Of a stretch of DNA of 64,000 bases, positions 36,615 to 44,853 are shown in pieces. How positions within the stretch are numbered: position 1 is the first letter of the stretch; every line of letters starts with the position of its first letter. The translations under genes and the position numbers were made by a program. Below the pieces are notes generated by a model that had not been told where the DNA came from, did no database searches, and saw only the letters and a list, made by a program, of their open reading frames with translations. Source of the stretch: Lachnocurva sp029100405 (GTDB taxonomy: Bacteria > Bacillota > Clostridia > Lachnospirales > Lachnospiraceae); NCBI GenBank assembly GCA_046263755.1, contig JBJYZC010000004.1:132141-196140 (forward strand), in the 5' to 3' direction.

Positions 36615-37802
36615 TCAAAGAAAAAACCGATAAGAATCAAAGCGATAATAGTGACTGATCTCCCTCACAATATTCGTAAGGAAGCCCGTAAACAGCATTA
36701 TGCTGGATGGGAAGAGAGCTAAAGCTGGTGTAAGTTGTCCCTTGTAGGACAATCCTAGGGATACTCCCAAACAAAGGGCCTGAAAGCTTCCACTCAAAAG
36801 GGCCAGTCCCAGTACCCGTCTGGCCAGATATCCCATAGTTTTCTTTCCCGGATAGACTCCCGGAATGCAGTCCCCGCTTCGAAGGAGCTGATCTGCCATT
36901 TCTCCCGGTTTCAAGATAAGAAAGGAGAAAGCGATCGACATCAAAACAATGATCAATAGATAAAACAGATCACCCAAAGGATTCCCAATGGTCAGATCGG
37001 ATGCTAATGTAAGAAATCCCTCCTCTTTGACGCCGATCAAGATCAAGCCCTGGAAAAGGAGACGAACCAGAAAAAGAATGGATGTTGCGAACATGACAGG
37101 CATCGTAGAGACGGGGCTATATTTATAAGCGATATAGCTATTCTCGCTATGTGTATTATAGATACTGACTCTCATTAAAGGAATCCTTAAGAAATGATTC
37201 TCCAGAAAAAGCGTTATCCCAACTGCCAGGAGACTGACCAGGAAAAGTTTGGGATACTGGTGAAGCGGTGCCTTGTGCAAGCTATTCCCGAAACTGAATA
37301 AAAGATTCAGAATGAAAATCGGTGCCATATCACCGATTCCTTTCTCCCTGTTTCGATCAGCGATCCAGGCAATGAAGAGGGCGCCTCCCGCCAATTCCAG
37401 AAGGACAGGGATCCGAAGAAGCATAAGATCTCTCCTGTATTGGTACTGACCGGAATAGAAATAAGCAAAAACCAAGGTGAATCCTAATGTCGCAGCCCCC
37501 TGCAAGCGCTTTGTCTTCCGTCCTGATAAATGTCGACGAGCGCCTTCCGACCGGAAGGCCGTAAGAAACATAACAAGAATTGAAGCATTCATGTAAGGCA
37601 GAATTCCAAGCGCCAGGATGGATGTCCTGGACACATCACCATTCAAGATAGAAAAGAGGATTCGATCGGCACTCTGATGAGAGGCATCCGTCTTTTCAAT
37701 ACCAAAAAGAGGTACGGATCGGCCGATGAGGTAGAGAGCAAGCACAAAGACTGTGAAAAGCAGACGCTTTCCCAATTCATTTGTCCTCTCTCTGCTGCCC
37801 AT
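36615..37802 (-). CDS. secY2: Accessory Sec channel SecY2
   Basis: 395 aa, about ten predicted membrane helices. Start ATG 37802 (MGSRERTNELGKRLLF) with GGAGGT upstream; the longer frame runs through that ribosome binding site. N-terminal pattern LGKRLLFTVFVLALYLIGRSVPL and ALGILPYMNASILVMFL are SecY hallmarks. Shorter cytosolic loops than housekeeping SecY, as in other SecY2. Transports the glycosylated SRRP encoded 40 bp upstream. Confidence 0.94.
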   Translation of the reverse strand: MGSRERTNELGKRLLFTVFVLALYLIGRSVPLFGIEKTDASHQSADRILFSILNGDVSRTSILALGILPYMNASILVMFLTAFRSEGARRHLSGRKTKRLQGAATLGFTLVFAYFYSGQYQYRRDLMLLRIPVLLELAGGALFIAWIADRNREKGIGDMAPIFILNLLFSFGNSLHKAPLHQYPKLFLVSLLAVGITLFLENHFLRIPLMRVSIYNTHSENSYIAYKYSPVSTMPVMFATSILFLVRLLFQGLILIGVKEEGFLTLASDLTIGNPLGDLFYLLIIVLMSIAFSFLILKPGEMADQLLRSGDCIPGVYPGKKTMGYLARRVLGLALLSGSFQALCLGVSLGLSYKGQLTPALALFPSSIMLFTGFLTNIVREISHYYRFDSYRFFL

Positions 37803-37842
37803 CTCAATCCGTACCTCCAATGGTTTGTTCTAAGCTCAATGC

Positions 37843-40800
37843 TTATCTTTTCTGATCTTCATCCTCTTTTTTCTTGTTATCTTTCTCTTCCTCCTCATCT
37901 TTTTTCGGAATGATTTTATCAATGATGGAGGCAATGACGCCTGCCAGAGGAAGCCAGGACCACCAGATCCAGCGTTTTCCGCTGTCCTTATCCAGCTTCT
38001 TATTTGCTGCAGGAGTCTCAATTTCCTGATTCTCAACCAACTGATCCTCTGCTGCAGGAGCCTGAGCCTGGGCAGGGTTGGCATTTGCCTGCGGCGTCAG
38101 ATTGATATTTCCGCCAGGTGTCACAATATTACCACCGGTAACCTGTAAGGGCAGCGGTGCAGGAGCTGCGGGTGCTGCCGGAGTTGGAGTAGCAACCGTT
38201 GGAGTCGGCGTCGGAACAGGTGTTGGTGCAGGTACTGGAATCTGTGCCTCACTTAAGGAGGTCGAGGTCGAAGTCGAAGTACTAAGACTGGTCGACGTTG
38301 ACTCGCTTTCACTCTGGCTCAAGCTCTCTGAAGTGCTGGTACTCTCCGAATTTCTTAGGCTTAAGGACTCAGAGGCACTAATACTTTCTGAGCTGCTTAC
38401 GCTTGTATTTATGGACCCACTTTCGGATTCGGAGATAGTGACACTCTCAGAACCAGATCTGCTTTCAGATTCTGAGATACTAGTACTCTCACTTGCATGG
38501 GTGGATTCAGACGTACTTACACTTACTGACTGAGATGCACTAGTGCTCTCCGATTCTACGGAACGGCTGGTGCTTTCCGATGCTGAAACGCTCTCGGATT
38601 CCGCCGACTGGCTAGTGCTCTCCGATGCCGAAACACTCTCGGATTCTACAGAACGGCTGGTGCTTTCCGATCCACTATTGCTCTCAGATTCTACTGAACG
38701 ACTGGTACTCTCAGATGCACTAATGCTCTCCGATTCACTTTCAGATTCTGAAGTACTTGTGCTTTCTGACTCAAACTCACTCTCGGACTCAACCTCAGAT
38801 TCTGAAGCACTTACGCTTTCTGATTCTGAAGCACTCTCCGACTCACTTTCGGATTCTGAACCACTCAGGCTTTCAGACACCGACTCGCTCACAGATTCGC
38901 TCTCAGATTCTGAAGTACTTACGCTTTCCGATTCAGACTCACTCTCGGATTCGCTTTCCGATTCTGATGTACTTACACTTTCTGATTCTGAAGCACTCTC
39001 AGACTCACTCTCAGATTCACTCTCAGACTCCGAAGTACTTACACTTTCCGATTCGGACTCGCTCTCGGATTCACTCTCAGATTCTGAAGTACTTGTGCTT
39101 CCCGATTCAGACTCACTCTCGGATTCACTCTCAGATTCCGAAGTACTTACACTTTCCGATTCGGACTCGCTCTCGGATTCACTCTCAGATTCTGAAGTAC
39201 TTGTGCTTTCTGATTCAGAAGCACTCTCAGACTCACTCTCGGATTCACTCTCAGACTCCGAAGTACTTATACTTTCCGACTCCGACTCACTTGCGGATTC
39301 ACTTTCAGATTCTGAGGTACTTGCGCTTTCTGACCCCAACTCGCTCTCGGATTCACTCTCAGATTCTGAAGCACTTATGCTTGCTGATTCCGACTCACTC
39401 GCGGATTCACTTTCAGATTCTGAGGTACTTGCGCTTTCTGACCCCAACTCGCTCTCGGATTTACTTTCGGATTCCGAGGTACTTACACTTGCGGACTGAG
39501 AAGTACTGGTACTTGCACTGATGGACTCCGAGGTACTTTCACTCACTGACTGAGATTCACTTACCGACTTAGAAGTACTTGTACTAATGGACTCTGACGT
39601 ACTTGCACTCGCTGACTGAGATCCGCTTACAGACTCACTCGCTGACTTGGAAGTACTTGCACTGATAGACTCCGACGTACTTGCACTCGCGGACTGAGAT
39701 CTGCTTACAGACTCACTCGCTGACTTGGAAGTACTTGCACTAATGGACTCCGACGTACTTGCACTCGCGGACTTGGAAGTACTTGCACTGATGGACTCCG
39801 ACGTACTTGCACTCGCGGACTTGGAAGTACTTGCACTAATGGACTCCGACGTACTTGCACTCGCTGACTGAGATCCGCTTACAGACTCACTCGCTGACTT
39901 GGAAGTACTTGCACTGATGGACTCCGACGTACTTGCACTCGCTGACTGAGATCCGCTTACAGACTCACTCGCTGACTTGGAAGTACTTGCACTGATGGAC
40001 TCCGACGTACTTGCACTCGCTGACNNNNNNNNNNCTCAGACATTCGCCTAGAGTCAGTCGCTCACGTTCATACAGCCTCAGGTAGTCAGACATACTTGCA
40101 CTCGCTGACTGAGATCCGCTTACAGACTCACTCGCGGACTTGGAAGTACTTGCACTGATGGACTCCGACATACTTGCACTCGCGGACTTAGAAGTACTTG
40201 CACTGATAGACTCCGACGTACTTGCACTCGCTGACTGAGATCCGCTTACAGACTCACTCGCTGACTTGGAAGTACTTGCACTAATGGACTCCGACGTACT
40301 TGCACTCGCTGACTTGGAAGTACTTGCACTGATAGACTCCGACGTACTTGCACTCGCGGACTGAGATCCGCTTACAGACTCACTCGCTGACTTGGAAGTA
40401 CTTGCACTAATGGACTCCGACGTACTTGCACTCGCGGACTTGGAAGTACTTGCACTGATGGACTCCGACGTACTTGCGCTCGCCGACCTGGACATACTTA
40501 CACTCTCAGACTGACTCTTGCTCTCATACTCACTTTCTGCTTCACTTGTTTTAATTGACAAACTCTCACTCTGGCTAGCAGACTCAGAAGCAGATGTCGA
40601 AGCATATTCCGATTCATATGTGCTTGTATCCGGCCGAAATCTTTGAGTTTTTGCATCCCAGGTAAAGAGATAAAAATCCATATGGATGGGATAGCCATCT
40701 TCCTCATATTTAATGGCATAGGGGATGAAATACTTCTGACCATCTAGCAAATCTGTCGTAGGAGTCGGAGTCTCTTCCATCTCATATTCTTTATGTCCAC

Positions 40801-41867
40801 TAACACTCTGTTCACTTATATATTTATAATAGTACTGCCCTTGAAGAGCTGCACCCCTTCCCTGACCACGATGATCCTCTGCATACCAGGATCTCATGAA
40901 TTCTTTTTTTATTTCCGTTGTTAAGCTAATATTGTGAGGTTTGATTGCAGAGTAATCACTCGATGAATGACTACTGACATCCTCATCTCTACTATCAACT
41001 ATTACCTTATCACTTGTGGATATCGGCTGCAGATCTTCATCATGCCGTACCGCAGTGTAGTTGGCCTTCTGACCAAGTGTAACTTCTTTTTCTGGGTTCC
41101 ACCAAAATCCCGTTGGTATAGTATCTATAAATTCATCATTTCCATAAATGTAGTTATAGACATTGCACATCTTCAGATATGCTTGATAGTCTTGTCGCCG
41201 ACCGCGCCAAATATATCGAGTATCAATATTGTCTATAAACTTCTCCCTAACTTGAGAAATAATGTTATCAAAGAAACTCTGGCTGGTTCTCTGCTGTTTC
41301 AGCCCCTCTTTGAAGAGTTTTTCATAGTCCTGATACCTCCGATAATTACTCATACTTCCAAGAGCCGTAGATTCTGACTCTGACGCACTTTCCGATGCCG
41401 ATGCCTCGGATTCAGAAGCGGAAGTAGACAGACTACTGGATGTGGATTCACTGTGACGGATAAATTCAGATTTTCCCTCAGATTCCTTCATACTTAAGAA
41501 TTCTGATTTGGCTATTGAGACAGACTCCGACTGAGACTGACTGAGGGATGCACTAAGACTTGCAGAATCACTGGTACTGACAGAAAGGCTCTGGCTGGCA
41601 GATGCAGTATCATTACTAGTGGACTCTTGACCCCCCCCTCAGACTATTTTCTGAAGAAGGCAGCACAGACTCACTGGCGGATTCGCTGGCAGGTTCCAGG
41701 GCCTCTTGCGAATTCTCAAATTTGCTCTGCATTTCTTCTGCATAAACCATATTCCCCTGGGTATAGAGAATGGCTCCGCCCAGTGCAACTCCTGCAGCCG
41801 CAGCAGTTCCCTTAGAGAGCCCGGACCTCCGGCGGTCTTCCCTTCTATTCTGGTTCTTCTTACCCAT
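37843..41867 (-). CDS. Serine-rich repeat glycoprotein adhesin (SRRP); frame broken by a G8 run, interrupted by assembly gap
   Basis: Single gene read in three pieces. ATG 41867, with AAGGAGGA five bases upstream. Residues 1-45: basic N-region plus a Gly-containing hydrophobic core (SKGTAAAAGVALGGAILYTQ) and cleavage near VYA/EE, the kind of long signal peptide used by SecA2/SecY2. At 41631-41638 a run of eight G shifts the frame to an early stop (GGSRVH); with seven G it reads straight on (GGQESTSND...). Then Ser-rich block 1; a ~250-residue non-repetitive region (about 41350-40600) rich in Tyr/Asp, the likely ligand-binding part; block 2 with 26-residue repeats; gap; and a Ser-Glu block. 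The C-terminus is Pro-rich, then helix WIWWSWLPLAGVIASIIDKI and a charged tail, with no LPXTG. At least ~1,330 residues. Confidence 0.9.
38290..39500 (-). repeat. SRRP distal Ser-Glu repeat block
   Basis: Encodes almost pure SESESE with periodic VSTSESE / SASESES breaks, in units of about 20-24 residues. Ser codons vary (TCT, TCC, TCA, AGT), so the protein repeat is more exact than the DNA. Predicted glycosylated stalk. Confidence 0.9.
39536..40496 (-). repeat. SRRP 78-bp (26-residue) tandem repeats
   Basis: Unit SASASTSESISASTSKSASESVSGSQ in near-perfect DNA copies, with some shortened variants, on both sides of the N run. High identity makes copy number unreliable in a draft assembly and favours recombination between copies. 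Confidence 0.9.
40025..40034. other. Assembly gap (10 N) inside the SRRP repeats
   Basis: Ten N. Repeats below the gap are in the frame of the C-terminal part; those above are in another frame, so true gap length is not 10. The bases 40035-40090 next to the gap do not fit the Ser repeat in any frame and may be misassembled. Confidence 0.97.
41631..41638 (-). repeat. Homopolymeric G8 tract in the SRRP 5' coding region
   Basis: CCCCCCCC on the + strand, G8 in the coding strand, 77 codons after the ATG. With 8 G the frame stops four codons later; with 7 (or 10) G it continues into the repeats. Candidate slipped-strand switch; a sequencing error is the alternative. Confidence 0.85.
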
Positions 41868-42003
41868 GATGCTCCTCCTTCATCGGAAAATCTAAAATTT
41901 CTGTGGAGTTATCCTTTTGCTAAATTAACATTTGCCGGGAACAGGTCTATGCTATATGAATCATGAATCACAATCCGAATCATGATCCACATTATCCACA
42001 AAT

Positions 42004-42036
42004 AAAAAACTGCGCCCTGATTCCGGTGCAGTTTTT
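42004..42036 (-). terminator. Riboswitch-controlled terminator before SRRP (expression platform)
   Basis: On the - strand AAAAACTGC (42036-42028) pairs with GCAGTTTTT (42013-42005), with an inner CC/GG pair, ending in six T. An upstream segment GGTGTAGT (42067-42060) is complementary to ACTGCACC (42032-42025), the 5' arm of this terminator, including one G-U pair; that would be the antiterminator. Located between the aptamer and the SRRP start, 137 bp upstream of the ATG. Confidence 0.8.
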
Positions 42037-42071
42037 CTGAAGATAAAACGCGCAAAGACACTACACCCCGT

Positions 42072-42145
42072 TTTCGTTGCAACTGGCTGCCATGTGAAGG
42101 CCCTATAGCTTTGCGTCATGATCTTTGGATCATTTTGCCGATCAT
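42072..42145 (-). promoter_or_regulatory. Cyclic di-GMP-I (GEMM-I) riboswitch aptamer upstream of SRRP
   Basis: On the - strand the order matches the GEMM-I consensus: GGCAAA (42139-42134), hairpin ATGATC-CAAA-GATCAT (42133-42118), the invariant GACGCAAAGC (42117-42108), TATAGGGCC, a short variable loop, then GGCAGCCAGTTGC (42091-42079). GCAA (42138-42135) pairs with TTGC (42082-42079) to close P1. It senses the second messenger c-di-GMP. About 205 bp before the SRRP ATG and followed by a terminator; whether ligand turns expression on or off cannot be read safely from the pairing. Confidence 0.88.
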
Positions 42146-42211
42146 ATGAGAGTAGAAACTGCTTTGTCTAGGGAATCATTCTACGATCCCGCACACCTTC
42201 TACTTACATTT

Positions 42212-42240
42212 AATATAGCAAAAAATCCAATTCTCAACAA
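42212..42240 (-). promoter_or_regulatory. SRRP / accessory Sec promoter
   Basis: On the - strand TTGTTG (42240-42235), 17 bp, TATATT (42217-42212) with an extended TGC before the -10. It would start transcripts about 60 nt before the riboswitch. The -35 box is weak. Confidence 0.6.
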
Positions 42241-42307
42241 GCACTCTGATGGATTTTGGCAAGTGAATCGTTCCTGTTTCTCTGCTTTTTATACTCTCTC
42301 TCCCGCC

Positions 42308-42336
42308 TTGCCCATTCTTTTTTTCAATGCTATGAT
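42308..42336 (+). promoter_or_regulatory. Promoter of the malic enzyme gene
   Basis: TTGCCC (42308-42313), 17 bp, TGC-TATGAT (-10 at 42331-42336, extended). Drives the + strand pair malic enzyme - DUF4364, divergent from SRRP. Confidence 0.75.
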
Positions 42337-42432
42337 GAGACAGTATGAATGCACAAGGCAATTTCATAAATGAGTGCCAAAAGAGAAGTGACATTCATTT
42401 CATAAGATTTCAACTCAGAGTGGAGGTGTGTT

Positions 42433-43587
42433 ATGACAAATGATGAAAAAGCACTGGAACTTCATCGCCAATGGAATGGTAAGATTTCTACGGAGCCCAA
42501 GGCCCATGTAAGGACCAGAGAAGATCTGGCACTCGCCTACACACCGGGCGTCGCAGCCCCCTGCCGGGTCATTGCAAAGGATCCTGCCGAAGTTTATCAC
42601 TATACCTTAAAAGCGAATACCGTTGCTGTCGTATCCGATGGTTCCGCAGTGCTTGGCCTTGGAAATATAGGGCCAGAGGCAGCCATGCCTGTTATGGAAG
42701 GAAAAGCCGTTCTCTTTAAGGAATTCGGCGGCATCAATGCCTTTCCGATCTGTCTCGATACACAGGATCCCGATGAGATCGTTGCTGTTGTCAAGGCCAT
42801 AGCTCCGACCTTCGGCGGAATCAACCTGGAAGACATCTCTGCTCCCCGCTGCTTTGAGATCGAGGAACGCCTGAAAAAGGAACTGGATATTCCGGTCTTC
42901 CACGATGACCAGCACGGAACGGCCATTGTTGTCCTGGCAGGCATTATCAATGCCTTGAAGGTCGTCGGTAAGAAGAAAGAAGACTGTAAGATCGTTGTCA
43001 ATGGCGCCGGATCTGCCGGCGTTGCCATCACTAAGCTTCTTCTCCGCTATGGTTTCAAGGACATTACCATGTGTGATAAATCCGGTATTCTTTCCAGGAA
43101 ATCCAAGGATCTGAACTGGATGCAGGAGAAAATGATGGAGGTCACGAACTTATCCGGACAGACCGGAAGCCTGGCCGATGCCCTTCGCAATGCGGATATC
43201 TTCGTCGGCGTTTCTGCTCCCGGGATCGTAAGTCAGGATATGGTCCGATCCATGAACCATGATGCCATTCTGTTTGCCATGGCCAATCCCACACCGGAGA
43301 TCATGCCGGATCTTGCCAAGGAGGCAGGCGCCCGTGTCGTCGGTACCGGACGATCCGATTTCCCGAATCAGGTCAATAATGTTGTTGCTTTCCCCGGGAT
43401 CTTCAAGGGTGCCCTGGAAGCCCATGCCAGAGAGATCACAGAAGAAATGAAACTGGCTGCTGCAGAAGCCATTGCATCTCTTGTCCCGGAAGATCAGCTG
43501 TCGGAAGACAATATCATGCCCGAAGCTTTTGATCCCAAGGTTTCCGAAATGGTCGCCAAAGCAGTGATGGAACATGTCAAAGAATAA
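42433..43587 (+). CDS. Malic enzyme (oxaloacetate-decarboxylating, short bacterial type)
   Basis: 384 aa, the short form. Oxidative decarboxylation of malate to pyruvate with NAD(P). Catalytic motifs: Tyr in AYTPGVAAPC, Lys in KANTVAVVSDGSAVLGLG, metal ligands in EDISAPRCFEIE and FHDDQHGTA; Rossmann motif VVNGAGSAGVA. Cofactor (NAD or NADP) not decided. GGAGGTG before ATG. Product pyruvate feeds the ferredoxin oxidoreductase at 60-63 kb. Followed by a DUF4364 gene after 15 bp. Confidence 0.95.
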   Translation: MTNDEKALELHRQWNGKISTEPKAHVRTREDLALAYTPGVAAPCRVIAKDPAEVYHYTLKANTVAVVSDGSAVLGLGNIGPEAAMPVMEGKAVLFKEFGGINAFPICLDTQDPDEIVAVVKAIAPTFGGINLEDISAPRCFEIEERLKKELDIPVFHDDQHGTAIVVLAGIINALKVVGKKKEDCKIVVNGAGSAGVAITKLLLRYGFKDITMCDKSGILSRKSKDLNWMQEKMMEVTNLSGQTGSLADALRNADIFVGVSAPGIVSQDMVRSMNHDAILFAMANPTPEIMPDLAKEAGARVVGTGRSDFPNQVNNVVAFPGIFKGALEAHAREITEEMKLAAAEAIASLVPEDQLSEDNIMPEAFDPKVSEMVAKAVMEHVKE

Positions 43588-43602
43588 GGAGGTCTATATT
43601 TC

Positions 43603-44118
43603 ATGGCAGAACCGGATATGATCTATAAAATGACGGTGCTCGAATTATTGCAGCGTGCCGGCTTTTCCATGTCTGGAACACAAATTACGGAATTTTTTAC
43701 GGAACGAAAGTACACAGACTACTTCTCGATCCAGGAGATCATTCATGGTCTGGAAGGAAACCGTTATATCAGCGGCAAAAAGGACCATACCAAGGTCCTC
43801 TACTCTATTACAGAGGAAGGCAAGAAGACCCTTTCTATGTTCCAGGATCGGATCACACCGGCCATCCGCCAGGACATTGCGGACTATTTCAAGGCCAGGG
43901 GTCAAAAGATGCAGAGCGAAAACAATATTACTGCCATCTATGACCGGGCTTTGGGAGGCGGCTACAGTGTTCATCTCTCTGTCAGTCAGGAAGAGCGGGT
44001 TCTGATTTCTCTCACCTTAAATGTGTCCACCAAGGCAGAGGCAGACGCCATCTGCTACAACTGGCGGGCCCGATATGAAGATGTCTATGCCAGTCTGATG
44101 GAGATTCTGGTACAATAA
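43603..44118 (+). CDS. DUF4364 family protein
   Basis: 171 aa. N-terminal winged-helix-like part (MTVLELLQRAGFSMSGTQIT ... FSIQEIIHGLEGNRYIS ... YSITEEGKKTL) similar to PadR/ArsR-type folds, then an alpha/beta C-terminal domain. DUF4364 is common in Clostridia and may be a DNA-binding regulator, unproven. Starts ATG 43603 with GGAGG; cotranscribed with malic enzyme and ended by a strong terminator. Confidence 0.9.
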   Translation: MAEPDMIYKMTVLELLQRAGFSMSGTQITEFFTERKYTDYFSIQEIIHGLEGNRYISGKKDHTKVLYSITEEGKKTLSMFQDRITPAIRQDIADYFKARGQKMQSENNITAIYDRALGGGYSVHLSVSQEERVLISLTLNVSTKAEADAICYNWRARYEDVYASLMEILVQ

Positions 44119-44119
44119 G

Positions 44120-44162
44120 AAAAAGAGTGTGTGAAAACGAATGTTTTCACACACTCTTTTTT
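44120..44162. terminator. Bidirectional terminator (DUF4364 / queT)
   Basis: GAGTGTGTGAAAAC (44125-44138), GAAT loop, GTTTTCACACACTC (44143-44156), then six T; five A upstream serve the - strand. Confidence 0.93.
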
Positions 44163-44206
44163 AAAACCATCTATTTACTTTTTTCTTTCTTTTATTCTTT
44201 TGAGTT

Positions 44207-44707
44207 TTAAACTCCCTCTTCCAAACGGAAGATCTGATAGCGGAAGTTCCAGAGGACCTTCTTCAGAAGGAATCCCAGGATACATACCGAGATCACTTCT
44301 CCAAGTCCGACTGTGATGGCCAAAAACCACCAGGCATCCGGTACATGATAAGCCAGCATGAGAACCGGCGGAATAACGATCATATTAGCAATCACCGGGG
44401 GAAGGGTGAATGCAAACTTCGTCTTTCTGAGATAATAGGTACCGATGGTACCGAGAAGGGTTGCCAGAGATCCGAAGATGATATCCCAGATCATAGCCCC
44501 CGTCACGAGATTGGCTAAGAGGCATCCGATAAAGAGGCCGGGAATTGCTGCCGGTGTGAAAACCGGAAGGATGCAGAGCGCTTCGGAGATTCTTACCTGA
44601 ATCGCTCCGCTTGCCAGATTGAAAGCATTGATGAAGACGGTCAGTACGACGTAGAGTGCCGCAATCATCGCTGCCTGGGTGATGTAAAGTGCTTTTTTGT
44701 TTTTCAT
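44207..44707 (-). CDS. queT: Queuosine precursor transporter QueT
   Basis: 166 aa from the third in-frame ATG (44707, MKNKKALYITQAAMIAALYV); GGAG (44720-44717) then lies 9 nt upstream, while the earlier ATGs at 44722 and 44713 overlap or crowd it. About five hydrophobic helices; ISEALCILPVFTPAAIPGLFIGC is typical of the QueT family (ECF-type S component for preQ1/queuine salvage). The preQ1 riboswitch at 44717-44758 covers its ribosome binding site, which supports the substrate assignment. Confidence 0.92.
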   Translation of the reverse strand: MKNKKALYITQAAMIAALYVVLTVFINAFNLASGAIQVRISEALCILPVFTPAAIPGLFIGCLLANLVTGAMIWDIIFGSLATLLGTIGTYYLRKTKFAFTLPPVIANMIVIPPVLMLAYHVPDAWWFLAITVGLGEVISVCILGFLLKKVLWNFRYQIFRLEEGV

Positions 44708-44716
44708 TTCCATGTT

Positions 44717-44758
44717 CTCCATAGTTTTGTTTACCGTGTGGATGGTTTCGAACACACG
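44717..44758 (-). promoter_or_regulatory. preQ1-I riboswitch overlapping the queT ribosome binding site
   Basis: On the - strand CGTGTG (44758-44753) and CACACG (44740-44735) form P1; loop TTCGAAACCATC; A-rich tail TAAACAAAACTA (44733-44722). CCAT in the loop (44745-44742) pairs with ATGG (44722-44719), forming the pseudoknot and hiding the GGAG. This matches the compact class I preQ1 aptamer and a translational off switch for queT. Confidence 0.82.
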
Positions 44759-44853
44759 AAGAACATCTTAACACAAGAGTACTTTAACTTTCAAGCCCAG
44801 AGCTTGACCTGCCGTAAGGCCGGATCGATCTTTGGGGCCATCTTTGCCCCGGT

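Noticed and set aside
38543..39499. Long + strand ORF of LSDSE-type repeats opposite SRRP
   Set aside because: It is the antisense of the Ser-Glu codons; periodic DNA leaves all frames open. No ribosome binding site, and the - strand has signal peptide, operon and anchor.
39965..41491. Independent gene starting at MKESEGKSEF (41491)
   Set aside because: It is the interior of SRRP; the frame is open upstream to the G8 tract and joins the signal-peptide exon if one G is removed.
44756..44853. Terminator after the ABC exporter
   Set aside because: Small stems exist (CAAGC/GCTTG) but none is followed by a U-tract; not supported.
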